A stretch of 64,000 bases of DNA from the NCBI GenBank assembly GCA_036391875.1, contig DASVZA010000019.1, positions 31,885 through 95,884 of the forward strand, written 5' to 3'. The notes below the pieces were generated by a model. The model worked only from the letters and a program-made list of their open reading frames with translations, did not search any database and was not told the origin of the DNA. This DNA comes from Parasulfuritortus sp036391875. GTDB lineage: Bacteria > Pseudomonadota > Gammaproteobacteria > Burkholderiales > Thiobacillaceae. Shown piece by piece: positions 18,989 to 26,839 of the stretch. Position numbers and translations under genes: made by a program. Positions within the stretch are counted from its first letter, which is position 1, and every line of letters starts with the position of its first letter.

Positions 18989-19974
18989 GTCAGGAAAAAA
19001 CCTTCCGCATCAACCTGCCCACCCTGTTCGAGCGGGTCAACGAACGCCGCCGTGAACAGGGTCTGCCCTCGGTCGAGCCGGCGATCATGGCCGTCCGCGC
19101 CAGCATCAAGTTCGCCATCCGGCGCCAGAAGCACATGGACCTGAAGGACGAGAAGGGCGAGGTGGAGATGGATGAAGGCGACGCCGACGCCCTCTGCCAG
19201 ACCCTGGGCGAACTGTTCAACGTCGACCTGCACTTCGACGGACCCGAGACCGACGCGACCGCGCCGAGCGCGCCGGCCGCCAGCCTGGTGCCGCCGCCGG
19301 ACACGGCCGGGAACGGCGAGATGCTCGTCCTGCCCTTGTTCCAGTTCTACGGCTCTATCAATCGGGAACGCCGGAACAAGGGCCTGCAGCCGATCGAGCC
19401 GGCGGTCATCTCGGTCCGCACCGGCATCAAGTTTTCCATCATGCAGCGCCGCACGCTGAATTTCCGCGACAACGCGCTGGCGCTGAGCGAAGCCGACCTG
19501 CGCGCGCTGGACGGCATCGTCGCCCAGCAGTTCGACGCGAACATTCCGGGCGGCCTGCGCAGCCTGTGCCGAGCCCCGGCCGCCGAGGCGCCCGCGGCGG
19601 AAAGCCCGGCCGCGCCGGCGGCTGCCGCCAAGGGCTTCCTGAGCCGGCTGTTCGGCCGCAATGATGGCAAGCCCGCGCAGCCGGACGGCCACGAGGCCCC
19701 TGTCCACAAGATCCATTATTCGCTCGACACCAGCAACCTGCTGCTCGCCATCATCACTCGCCGCGCCTATCTGGGCCACAAGCCGATCACTCCGGACAAG
19801 GTCAAGCGGCGCTGCGGCAAGGCGTTCTCGGCCGAGCTGGAACTGGACATGGACGAGGAAAAGATCGCCCTGCCCCCCGAGCAACTCGACGCCTTCGCCG
19901 AGATCATCCGCAAGGAATTCGAGATCATGTTCGATGATCTCGACGACCTGCTGGGCAAGAAGCTGAACAAATAA
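18985..19974 (+). CDS. uncharacterised protein with three copies of a ~75-residue module
   Basis: 329 residues made of three related modules at about 8-83, 114-187 and 244-318. The first two share the frame G-L-x-x-(V/I)-E-P-A-(I/V)-x-x-V-R-(A/T)-x-IKF; the third is more distant (GHKPITPDKVKRR) but keeps the helix pattern and acidic end. They are joined by Ala/Pro-rich linkers. No membrane helix or known motif. The gene is coupled to the 101-residue gene upstream and followed 26 bases later by another unknown gene, all between nifA and nifB. I do not recognise the module. Confidence 0.8.
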   Translation: MSQEKTFRINLPTLFERVNERRREQGLPSVEPAIMAVRASIKFAIRRQKHMDLKDEKGEVEMDEGDADALCQTLGELFNVDLHFDGPETDATAPSAPAASLVPPPDTAGNGEMLVLPLFQFYGSINRERRNKGLQPIEPAVISVRTGIKFSIMQRRTLNFRDNALALSEADLRALDGIVAQQFDANIPGGLRSLCRAPAAEAPAAESPAAPAAAAKGFLSRLFGRNDGKPAQPDGHEAPVHKIHYSLDTSNLLLAIITRRAYLGHKPITPDKVKRRCGKAFSAELELDMDEEKIALPPEQLDAFAEIIRKEFEIMFDDLDDLLGKKLNK

Positions 19975-20000
19975 CCCCGGGATTGCGAGGAAGAAAGAAC

Positions 20001-21194
20001 ATGAAGGAAGCACCGGAATTCAAGCACGGCCAGACCTTTCTCGGCGGCCTGAACCATGTCTACCACTGCAACCACTACAACGCCCACCTGCAGATGGCCG
20101 TGCTGCTCGCCGAAGGCGTGGAGGACGGTTTCGATCCCCGGCAACTGCTGCGCGACAGCGCCACCCGGCTGGTGCAGCTGCTCAAGCGGCGCGGCTACGG
20201 CGCGCAGGACCTGCGCGACGAGTTCACCTGGTGCGGCTTCGGCCATTTCAAGGACGTCACCGCCGACCAGGTGGAGATGCCGGGCTCGCATTACGGCCAG
20301 TCGACCTATCTGCTCGGCGCGCCCGAGAAGTCCTGCTATTTCAACGCCGGCTTCCTGCAGGGGATCGCCGACCGGGTGGTCGTCGAGACCGCCTGCCGGC
20401 ACATGAAGGGCCGCACCGACGTATTCGAGTTCGGCGCGCCGCTGCCGGCCATGACCGACCCGCTGGTCAACCCTCCGCCATTCACCCCCGTCCCCGCCCG
20501 CTTCGACTTTCTCGGCTGCGAGATCAAGGGTACCCCGGTCGACGAGGCCAAGATCGTCGCCACGGTGGCCACCCTGCCGCTCTACGGCAAGCCCCCCGGC
20601 GGACACGGCGACGGCCTGATCCCGGCCTTCGGCGTGGTGCTCACCAACCACTACGCCGACTACTACAACCTGATCAGCTACGAGACCTACCGGCGCATGA
20701 TCCATGCCGGCGTGCCGGCCGACATGACCCGCGAGGCATTCGTCCAGTGCGGCCACGTCTGCGCCTTCAACACCTTCGGCGGCATCATGGAGAGCCCCGA
20801 GTTCCACGCCCTGGTGGTGCCCATGTGCCAGAACGTCCAGGACTGGGTGCACGGCATGGTGGCGGTGATCAATGCGCTCGGCTGGGGCGCCTGGCGGGTG
20901 GAGAAGATCGTCCCCGGCAAGGAGCTGGTGATCCGCATCTACAACTCGTACGAGGGCATCGGCTATCGCCGCCTCTATCCCGCCGCCACGGAAAAGCAGC
21001 TGTCCTTCCTGGCCCTGGGCGCGGTGCGCGGCCTCGCCCACCTGTTCTGGAAGATCGACATCCGGGAACGGCCGGGCCTCAGCCAGGACTTCTACTTCAA
21101 GGTGTTCAACTCGGAACAGGGTTCCTGGCAGGTCGAGCAGACCCACGCCATCGCCGCCGGCGACGGTTTCGACCGCATCGTCGCCTGGAAGTAG
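20001..21194 (+). CDS. uncharacterised 397-residue protein of the nifA-nifB interval
   Basis: Soluble protein with a His/Cys-rich N-terminus (HVYHCNHYNAH, about residues 14-24). Other Cys/His positions include a CxFNxCG-like arrangement near residue 250 (VQCGHVCAFNTFGG). The size and the repeated Gly/Cys blocks recall proteins with two V4R (4-vinyl-reductase-like) halves, but the resemblance is weak. GAGGAAGAAAG precedes the ATG. It ends six bases before a convergent gene. A metal-binding or small-ligand-binding role is possible; no function is assigned. Confidence 0.75.
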   Translation: MKEAPEFKHGQTFLGGLNHVYHCNHYNAHLQMAVLLAEGVEDGFDPRQLLRDSATRLVQLLKRRGYGAQDLRDEFTWCGFGHFKDVTADQVEMPGSHYGQSTYLLGAPEKSCYFNAGFLQGIADRVVVETACRHMKGRTDVFEFGAPLPAMTDPLVNPPPFTPVPARFDFLGCEIKGTPVDEAKIVATVATLPLYGKPPGGHGDGLIPAFGVVLTNHYADYYNLISYETYRRMIHAGVPADMTREAFVQCGHVCAFNTFGGIMESPEFHALVVPMCQNVQDWVHGMVAVINALGWGAWRVEKIVPGKELVIRIYNSYEGIGYRRLYPAATEKQLSFLALGAVRGLAHLFWKIDIRERPGLSQDFYFKVFNSEQGSWQVEQTHAIAAGDGFDRIVAWK

Positions 21195-21200
21195 CCGCGC

Positions 21201-21992
21201 CTAGCCGCCGGCCAGGCGCATGCCCAGCATGCCGATGGCGCCATACTCGATGCGGTCGTTGAAGAAGCTCACCGCCTCGTCCGGCTCGCGCAGGGCGGCG
21301 ACGTAGAGCAACGGCAGATAGTGTTCCGGAGTGGGCACTGCCAGGCCGGCGTCGCTCGCCGCATCATCCGGGAAGGCCCAGCCGGCAAGCGCGACCAGAT
21401 CGCCGGAAACCAGTGCATCCCGGGCGGCGGCATTGAAGCGGACGGCCCAGTCGTGCGCGGCATCGGGCCGGCCCCAGTCCATGCGGGCCAGGTTGTGCAC
21501 CACGTTGCCGCTGCCCAGTATCAGCACGCCCTCGTCGCGTAGCGGCTTCAAACGCCTGGCCAGGGCCAGGTGCCAGGCACCGCCTTTCCGCCCGTCCAGG
21601 CTGAGTTGCAGCACCGGTATGTCGGCATTGGGAAACAGATGGGTCAGCACCGACCAGGCACCGTGGTCGAGCCCCCAGTCCTGGTCCAGCGTCACCGGCT
21701 CGGGTGCCAGCAGCCCGGCGATCCGGCGCGCCAGGCCCGGGTCGCCGGGCGCGGGGTATTGGCATTCGGCCAGCCGGCGCGGAAAGCCGTAGAAATCGTG
21801 GATGGTTTCCGGCGACTCCATGGCGGTCACCGCCACGCCCGCCGTCACCCAGTGGGCCGAGATGGCCAGGATGGCCTTGGGCCTCGGCAAGCCGGTCGCC
21901 AGTTCGCGCCAGGCCCGGCTATTGGCATTGTCCTCGATGGCGTTCATGGGATTGCCGTGGCCGACAAACAGGGCTGGCAGACTCTGGTTCAT
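21201..21992 (-). CDS. 4,5-DOPA dioxygenase extradiol-like protein (LigB/YgiD family)
   Basis: 263 residues of the class III extradiol ring-cleavage fold. Metal-site signatures are FVGHGNPMNAI near the N-terminus, ISAHW (about residue 48) and GLDHGAWSVL; the C-terminal PTPEHYLPLLYVAAL block is also typical. Fe(II) or Zn(II) is expected. The ATG at 21992 begins the conserved N-terminus. It is opposite in direction to its nif neighbours and unrelated in known function; the substrate here is unknown. Confidence 0.88.
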   Translation of the reverse strand: MNQSLPALFVGHGNPMNAIEDNANSRAWRELATGLPRPKAILAISAHWVTAGVAVTAMESPETIHDFYGFPRRLAECQYPAPGDPGLARRIAGLLAPEPVTLDQDWGLDHGAWSVLTHLFPNADIPVLQLSLDGRKGGAWHLALARRLKPLRDEGVLILGSGNVVHNLARMDWGRPDAAHDWAVRFNAAARDALVSGDLVALAGWAFPDDAASDAGLAVPTPEHYLPLLYVAALREPDEAVSFFNDRIEYGAIGMLGMRLAGG

Positions 21993-22088
21993 GGACGTTT
22001 TCCCGATCGGCGAAACATGCCGCCAGCATACGCCGCCGGCGCGCCGGATGACATAAGCGACGCTGTGCCACAACCTCCACGAGGCCAT

Positions 22089-22104
22089 TGTCGCGTTCCC
22101 CACA
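22089..22104. promoter_or_regulatory. NifA upstream activator site 1 of nifB
   Basis: Exact TGT-N10-ACA. With the second site at 22122 it forms a pair 33 bases apart, about three helical turns, so both lie on the same face of the DNA. About 125 bases upstream of the nifB transcription start expected from the sigma-54 box. Confidence 0.75.
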
Positions 22105-22121
22105 GGCTAGTCGTCGCGGCG

Positions 22122-22137
22122 TGTCCAGTTTGTGACA
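22122..22137. promoter_or_regulatory. NifA upstream activator site 2 of nifB
   Basis: Exact TGT-N10-ACA, nearer copy of the pair, about 90-105 bases upstream of the expected transcription start. Confidence 0.78.
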
Positions 22138-22171
22138 GCGCCCCCCGACGCGCATTTAATTTTCACTTGAA

Positions 22172-22184
22172 AATCAATCTGATA
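22172..22184 (+). promoter_or_regulatory. IHF-like site in the nifB promoter
   Basis: AATCAA-N4-ATA, close to the IHF consensus WATCAA-N4-TTR, in an AT-rich island between the NifA sites and the sigma-54 promoter. The same pattern occurs at 51554 before nifH. It would bend DNA to bring NifA to the polymerase. Confidence 0.5.
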
Positions 22185-22200
22185 AACAGACAAGCCGGCT

Positions 22201-22216
22201 GGGCACGGGGTTTGCA
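22201..22216 (+). promoter_or_regulatory. sigma-54 promoter of nifB
   Basis: GGGCAC-GGGGT-TTGC, one mismatch from TGGCAC-N5-TTGC with correct GG-N10-GC spacing. Expected start about 23 bases before the nifB GTG, leaving room for GAGGAGGA. Confidence 0.88.
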
Positions 22217-22250
22217 ATACCTGATGCGTATCCTTTGAGGAGGAATCATC

Positions 22251-23780
22251 GTGGATCTACCCGTACTCAACGCCGGCCAAGCACAAGCCTCGGGCGGCGG
22301 CTGCTCATCCCATTCCTGCGGCTCCACCGACGACCAGTTGTCGCACCTGCCCGAACACATCCGGGCCAAGGTCCACAACCACCCCTGCTATTCCGAGCAG
22401 GCGCACCATTACTTCGCCCGCATGCACGTCGCGGTCGCCCCGGCCTGCAACATCCAGTGCCACTACTGCAACCGAAAGTACGACTGTTCCAACGAATCCC
22501 GCCCCGGCGTGGTCTCCGAGGTGCTGACCCCGGACCAGGCCGTGAAGAAGGTCATGGCCGTCGCGGCCAACATCCCGCAGATGACCGTGCTCGGCATCGC
22601 CGGCCCCGGCGACCCGCTCGCCAACCCCGAGCGCACCTTCGCCACCTTCCGCATGCTCACCGAGAAGGCCCCCGACATCAAACTGTGCGTGTCGACCAAC
22701 GGCCTGGCCCTGCCCGAGAGCGTCGAGGAACTGGCCAAGGCCAACATCGACCACGTCACCATCACGATCAACTGCGTCGATCCCGACATCGGTGCCCGGA
22801 TCTATCCCTGGGTGTTCTGGAAGAACAAGCGGGTCATGGGCCGCGCCGGTGCCGAGATCCTGATCGAGCAGCAGCAGAAGGGCCTGGAGATGCTGACCGC
22901 GCGCGGCATCCTGGTGAAGGTCAACTCGGTCATGATCCCCGGCGTCAACGACGCGCACCTGGTCGAAGTGTCCAAGGTGGTCAAGGCCAAGGGCGCCTTC
23001 CTGCACAACGTCATGCCGCTGATCGCCGAGCCCGAGCACGGCACCTTCTACGGCCTGATGGGCCAGCCCAGCCCGAGCCACGACGAACTGCAGAAACTGC
23101 AGGACGCCTGCGCCGGCGACATGAACATGATGCGCCACTGCCGCCAATGCCGCGCCGACGCGGTCGGCCTGCTGGGCGAGGACCGCGGCCAGGAATTCAC
23201 CATGGACAAGATCGAGGACATGGAGATCGACTACGAGGCCGCGATGGTCAAGCGGGCCGAGGTCCATGCCCAGATCGCCAAGGAACTGGAGATCAAGGAC
23301 CAGGCCCGCCGTTTCAAAGAGGAACAACAACGGGCCAAGGCCGAGCTGGTTTCCATCCAGGGCCTCAAGAGCGATGCGCCGGCCACCCGGCCGGTGCTGA
23401 TGGCCGTGGCCACCAAGGGCGGCGGCGTGATCAACGAGCACTTCGGCCATGCCTCCGAGTTCCTGATCTACGAAGCCTCCGCCAGCGGCGTGCGCTTCAT
23501 CGGCCACCGCAAGACCATCCCCTACTGCGAAGGCGGTGACACCTGCGGCGACGGCGAGAGCGCGCTGGACAAAACCATCCGCGAACTAGCCGGCTGCGAA
23601 GTCGTGCTCTGTTCCAAGGTCGGCTACGAACCCTGGGGGCCGCTCGAAGCGGCCGGCATCCAGCCCAACGGCGAGCACGCCATGGAGGCGATCGAAGATG
23701 CGATCGCCTCCGTGTACGCGGAGATGCGCGCAGCCGGCAAGCTGGAACCGAAACCGGAGGCCGACCAGAAGGTCGCCTGA
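22251..23780 (+). CDS. nifB: FeMo-cofactor biosynthesis protein NifB
   Basis: Radical SAM enzyme that makes the 8Fe-9S-C NifB cofactor, the core of FeMo-co. The SAM cluster motif is C66-x3-C70-x2-C73 (CNIQCHYC). Further conserved Cys occur near the start (GGGCSSHSC) and in CRQCRADAVG. A C-terminal NifX-like domain begins about residue 382 (ATKGGGVINEHFGHASEF), the long NifB form. Start is GTG 22251 after GAGGAGGA. 509 residues. Transcribed from the NifA-dependent promoter upstream, probably with fdxN through draG. Confidence 0.97.
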   Translation: MDLPVLNAGQAQASGGGCSSHSCGSTDDQLSHLPEHIRAKVHNHPCYSEQAHHYFARMHVAVAPACNIQCHYCNRKYDCSNESRPGVVSEVLTPDQAVKKVMAVAANIPQMTVLGIAGPGDPLANPERTFATFRMLTEKAPDIKLCVSTNGLALPESVEELAKANIDHVTITINCVDPDIGARIYPWVFWKNKRVMGRAGAEILIEQQQKGLEMLTARGILVKVNSVMIPGVNDAHLVEVSKVVKAKGAFLHNVMPLIAEPEHGTFYGLMGQPSPSHDELQKLQDACAGDMNMMRHCRQCRADAVGLLGEDRGQEFTMDKIEDMEIDYEAAMVKRAEVHAQIAKELEIKDQARRFKEEQQRAKAELVSIQGLKSDAPATRPVLMAVATKGGGVINEHFGHASEFLIYEASASGVRFIGHRKTIPYCEGGDTCGDGESALDKTIRELAGCEVVLCSKVGYEPWGPLEAAGIQPNGEHAMEAIEDAIASVYAEMRAAGKLEPKPEADQKVA

Positions 23781-23794
23781 TGCGAAACCTGCAT

Positions 23795-23857
23795 GTCGTC
23801 CCCGCGCAGGCGGGGACCCAGACCATAAGACTGGATTCCCGCCTGCGCGGGAATGAC
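23795..23857. repeat. paired inverted REP-like elements between nifB and fdxN
   Basis: Two 27-base units, 23795-23821 and 23831-23857, are near-perfect inverted copies of each other separated by nine bases. Each also contains an internal palindrome built on CCCGCGCAGGCGGG. Elements of this type (GTCATTCCCGCG... ending in CCAG) are dispersed through many proteobacterial genomes. In the transcript the pair folds into a strong hairpin and may protect the nifB mRNA or lower downstream expression. Confidence 0.8.
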
Positions 23858-23883
23858 AAAACCTAGACCAGAGGAGTTTTGTC

Positions 23884-24192
23884 ATGGCACTGGAAATCAT
23901 CGAGTCCTGCGTCAACTGCTACGCCTGCGAACCGCTGTGCCCCAACCAGGCCATCTACCAGGCCTCGCCCCACTTCCTGATCGACCCGGACAAGTGCACC
24001 GAATGCATCGGCGACTACATGGACGCCCAGTGCGCCAGCATCTGTCCGATCGAGGGCGCCATCCTCGACGAGCTGGGCGCGGCCGTGAATCCGCCCGGCT
24101 CGCTGACCGGCATCTCCCTGAAGATGCTGGCCAAGTACCAGGCCGCGGTCGAGGCCACCTACCAGGCTGCCATGGAGGCCAAGACCGCCTGA
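23884..24192 (+). CDS. fdxN: 2[4Fe-4S] ferredoxin, FdxN type
   Basis: 102-residue nif-linked ferredoxin. First cluster motif CVNCYACEPLCP, second CTECIGDYMDAQCASICP with the widened spacing typical of FdxN-type proteins. Known roles are electron transfer to NifB or nitrogenase. GAGGAG lies before the ATG. The C-terminal 35 residues form an Ala-rich helix. Confidence 0.92.
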   Translation: MALEIIESCVNCYACEPLCPNQAIYQASPHFLIDPDKCTECIGDYMDAQCASICPIEGAILDELGAAVNPPGSLTGISLKMLAKYQAAVEATYQAAMEAKTA

Positions 24193-24197
24193 CCATC

Positions 24198-24626
24198 ATG
24201 GCTACCGTCGTCTTCTACGAAAAACCGGGCTGCGCCAACAACACCAGACAGAAGGTGCTGCTGGCCGCCGCTGGCCATACGGTCTGGGCCAAGAACCTGC
24301 TGATGGAACGCTGGACCGCTGCCCGGCTGCGGCCCTTCTTCGGCAATCTGCCGGTGGCCCAGTGGTTCAACCCGAGTGCGCCCCGGGTGCGCGACGGCGA
24401 GGTAGACCCGGCCCGGCTGACCGAGACCGAGGCCCTGCTGCTGATGATGGCGGATCCCCTGCTGATCCGGCGGCCGCTGATGGAGGTGGACGGCGAATGC
24501 CGGGCCGGCTTCGATCAGACTGCGGTCGATGCCTGGATCGGCCTGGCCAGCAAGGCGGGCGCCGGCGACCTGGAAACCTGTCCCCGACCGCAGCGCGCCA
24601 CCCTCTGCGCCACGCCATCCGACTGA
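24198..24626 (+). CDS. nifO: nitrogenase-associated ArsC-like protein (NifO type)
   Basis: 142-residue thioredoxin-fold protein starting VVFYEKPGCANNTRQKVLL. The CxxN arrangement replaces the arsenate-reductase site CxxC/CxxS, so arsenate reduction is unlikely. Members of this family sit beside nifB, fdxN and nifQ in Azotobacter, where NifO influences use of molybdate. The stop of fdxN is five bases upstream. Symbol assigned by family and context. Confidence 0.8.
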   Translation: MATVVFYEKPGCANNTRQKVLLAAAGHTVWAKNLLMERWTAARLRPFFGNLPVAQWFNPSAPRVRDGEVDPARLTETEALLLMMADPLLIRRPLMEVDGECRAGFDQTAVDAWIGLASKAGAGDLETCPRPQRATLCATPSD

Positions 24627-24639
24627 ACGAGAGGAAACC

Positions 24640-24927
24640 ATGCCCAAGGCCAACGTCACCTTCGAAGACATCGGCGTCACCATCACCGTGCCGGCCGGCT
24701 CCCGGCTCATCGAGATCTCGGAAAAGGTCGGCGCCGGCATCACCTACGGCTGCCGGGAAGGCGAATGCGCCACCTGCATGATGAAGATCGTCTCGGGCAT
24801 GGAAAACCTGTCGGAGCGCTCGGTGCTGGAAGACCAGGTATTGAAGGAAAACATGGCCGGGCGCGACCAGCGCCTCGCCTGCCAGGCCCAGGTGCTCGGC
24901 GGCGACGTGGTGGTGCGCCCCGGCTGA
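24640..24927 (+). CDS. [2Fe-2S] plant-type ferredoxin
   Basis: 95 residues with the cluster motif C-x4-C-x2-C (CREGECATC) and the distal Cys in LACQAQV. Resembles the FeSI/FdxD group found in nif operons, which donate electrons to nitrogenase or guard it (Shethna-type). GAGG precedes the ATG. It is followed by a second, longer 2Fe-2S ferredoxin. Confidence 0.9.
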   Translation: MPKANVTFEDIGVTITVPAGSRLIEISEKVGAGITYGCREGECATCMMKIVSGMENLSERSVLEDQVLKENMAGRDQRLACQAQVLGGDVVVRPG

Positions 24928-24991
24928 CCAGGAAGTGAAGAGAGAGGAACCGAAACAATGCAAACCGTAGCCATCCTCAGGAGCGTCTGAC

Positions 24992-25351
24992 ATGCCCAAC
25001 ATCACCTTTTCCAGCCCTCTGCACAAGGACAAGACCATCTATGCCGTGGCCGGCAGCCACACCAAGAGCCTGCTCACCCTGGCCAAGGAACACCACATCC
25101 CGATCGACTTTTCCTGCCAGGACGGCGAATGCGGCACCTGCCTGATCAAGGTCACCAACCTGTCCCGCAAGGGCCCCATGGGCGGCCCGCTGACCGAGCG
25201 CGAGATCAAGGTGCTGAAGGACATGGGCAAGATCACCCAGGCCGAAATCGACGCCATGCGGGTGGACGATACCGTGCACACGTCCTGGCGCCTGGCCTGC
25301 CAGATGGTCCTGCGCGACGAGGACATCCTGGTGGAGTATCCCAGCCGCTGA
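24992..25351 (+). CDS. second [2Fe-2S] ferredoxin with inserted loop
   Basis: 119 residues with motif C-x4-C-x2-C (CQDGECGTC) and distal Cys in LACQMVL. Compared with its neighbour it has a 25-30 residue insertion between the cluster loop and the last Cys (GPMGGPLTEREIKVLKDMG), as in FeSII-like nif ferredoxins. FeSII of Azotobacter binds nitrogenase under oxygen stress; whether this protein does so is inference. AGGAG precedes the ATG. Confidence 0.88.
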   Translation: MPNITFSSPLHKDKTIYAVAGSHTKSLLTLAKEHHIPIDFSCQDGECGTCLIKVTNLSRKGPMGGPLTEREIKVLKDMGKITQAEIDAMRVDDTVHTSWRLACQMVLRDEDILVEYPSR

Positions 25352-25378
25352 CACCGACTGTTCGCCACGGAGGCCGAC

Positions 25379-25963
25379 ATGAACTGCATCGCCCTGGCAA
25401 TCGACGATCTCGAAAAGGAGGCCGGCCTCTACGGCCGCTTGATGCACGCTGCCGCCGGCCTCGCCAACGACGAACTGTTCGCCCGGATGCTGACCGGCCA
25501 GGCCGCCGGCAACGGCGTGTTGCCGCCCGGCCTGGGCCTCTATCCGGACACCTACGCCAGACTGCTGGCCCGGCATTTCCCCGGGGTCGACCTGGCCGGC
25601 GAACTGCCCGCCCCGCGCCGGCCCGAGGAACGCCGCCTGACCGAACGCCAGGACCTGATCGACCTGCTCCTCGACCACCGTGCCATCGCCGATCCGTCCG
25701 AGGTCTGGATGGCCGAGATCGTGGCCGCGGCCTGCATGGGCGCCGACCATCTGTGGCAGGACCTCGGCCTCTGGTCGCGGGCCGACCTGTCGCGCCTGAT
25801 GTCGGACAACTTCCCCCACATGGCGGCCAAGAACGACCGCGACATGAAATGGAAGAAATTCCTCTACCGCCAGCTCTGCGAGCGAGAAGGGGTGTACCTG
25901 TGTCCGGCGCCGTCCTGCCAGGTATGCGCCGACTACGCCAAGTGCTTCGCCCCGGAGGAATGA
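25379..25963 (+). CDS. nifQ: nitrogen fixation protein NifQ (copy 1)
   Basis: 194 residues. C-terminal cluster motif C-x4-C-x2-C-x5-C (CPAPSCQVCADYAKC), preceded by KWKKFLYRQLC, as in all NifQ. NifQ carries an Fe-Mo-S cluster and delivers molybdenum to NifEN/NifH for FeMo-co. The stop overlaps the draG start (ATGA). A second, differently extended nifQ lies at 58271. Confidence 0.95.
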   Translation: MNCIALAIDDLEKEAGLYGRLMHAAAGLANDELFARMLTGQAAGNGVLPPGLGLYPDTYARLLARHFPGVDLAGELPAPRRPEERRLTERQDLIDLLLDHRAIADPSEVWMAEIVAAACMGADHLWQDLGLWSRADLSRLMSDNFPHMAAKNDRDMKWKKFLYRQLCEREGVYLCPAPSCQVCADYAKCFAPEE

Positions 25964-26838
25964 CCGGCCTGCTCGACCGCGCCACGGCGGCCTACCTGGG
26001 ATTGGCCGTCGGCGACGCGCTGGGCGCCACGGTCGAATTCATGACGCCGCGCGAGATCGCGGCCCAATACACGGTCCACGACACGATGCGCGGCGGCGGC
26101 TGGCTGCGGCTCAGGCCGGGCCAGGTCACCGACGACACCACCATGGCCCTGGCACTGGGCCAGGCCATCCTGGACGAGGGTACGGTCACGGCCGACGGCG
26201 CCGCGCGCGCCTTCGACGCCTGGATGCGGGCCAAGCCGGTCGACATCGGCAACACCGTGCGGCGCGGTATCCTGCGCTACCGCCGGACCGGCGAGACCGA
26301 GACCCCGGAAAACGACCAGGATGCCGGCAACGGTGCAGCCATGCGTGTGCTGCCGGTGGCCCTGGCCACCCTGGAACGGTCCGAGGAGGAAGTGCGCCGG
26401 GCCTGCCGCCTGCAGGCCCACGTCACCCATAACTGCATCCTGTCCGACGACGCCACCGAGACCCTGGCCCTGATGCTGCGCGACGCCCTGTTCGGCGCCG
26501 ACCGGATCCGCCTGCTGCACGAACGGGCCCACCCGCTGGCCAGACGGCACCCGGAATTCACCTTCCGCGCCGTGCGCCAGCAGGCCAACCCGAGCGGCTA
26601 TGTGGCGGACACGGTGCGCGCCGTGTTCCAGGCCTTTTTCGATACCGATACCTTCGAGGATTGTCTGGTCGACGTGGTCAACCGGGGCGGCGACGCCGAC
26701 ACCACCGGGGCCATCGCCGGCATGCTGGCCGGCGCGGTGCACGGCTTGAAGTCGATCCCGCCGCGCTGGCTGGAGGCGCTCGACCCGGCCATCCGCCAGG
26801 CCTGCACGACCCAGGCGGCGGCCCTGATCGCGGCCTGA
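25960..26838 (+). CDS. draG: ADP-ribosyl-[dinitrogen reductase] glycohydrolase DraG
   Basis: Removes ADP-ribose from NifH Arg101 and so reactivates nitrogenase. 292 residues. The two metal-binding clusters are present: GQVTDDTTMALAL (about 54-66) and NRGGDADTTGAIAG near residue 245, which supply the Asp/Thr ligands of the binuclear metal centre. Coupled to nifQ by a four-base overlap. Its partner draT is 24 kb away next to nifH. Confidence 0.93.
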   Translation: MTGLLDRATAAYLGLAVGDALGATVEFMTPREIAAQYTVHDTMRGGGWLRLRPGQVTDDTTMALALGQAILDEGTVTADGAARAFDAWMRAKPVDIGNTVRRGILRYRRTGETETPENDQDAGNGAAMRVLPVALATLERSEEEVRRACRLQAHVTHNCILSDDATETLALMLRDALFGADRIRLLHERAHPLARRHPEFTFRAVRQQANPSGYVADTVRAVFQAFFDTDTFEDCLVDVVNRGGDADTTGAIAGMLAGAVHGLKSIPPRWLEALDPAIRQACTTQAAALIAA

Positions 26839-26839
26839 A

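Noticed and set aside
24198..24626. Arsenate reductase function for the ArsC-like protein
   Set aside because: The active-site pattern is CANN rather than CxxC/CxxS and the gene sits in the nifB operon, matching the nitrogenase-associated subfamily.
24958..24987. Nine-codon frame (MQTVAILRSV) before the second 2Fe-2S ferredoxin
   Set aside because: A weak GAGAGG lies upstream and its end contains the next gene's ribosome site, but it is too short to support as a gene; at most a leader peptide.
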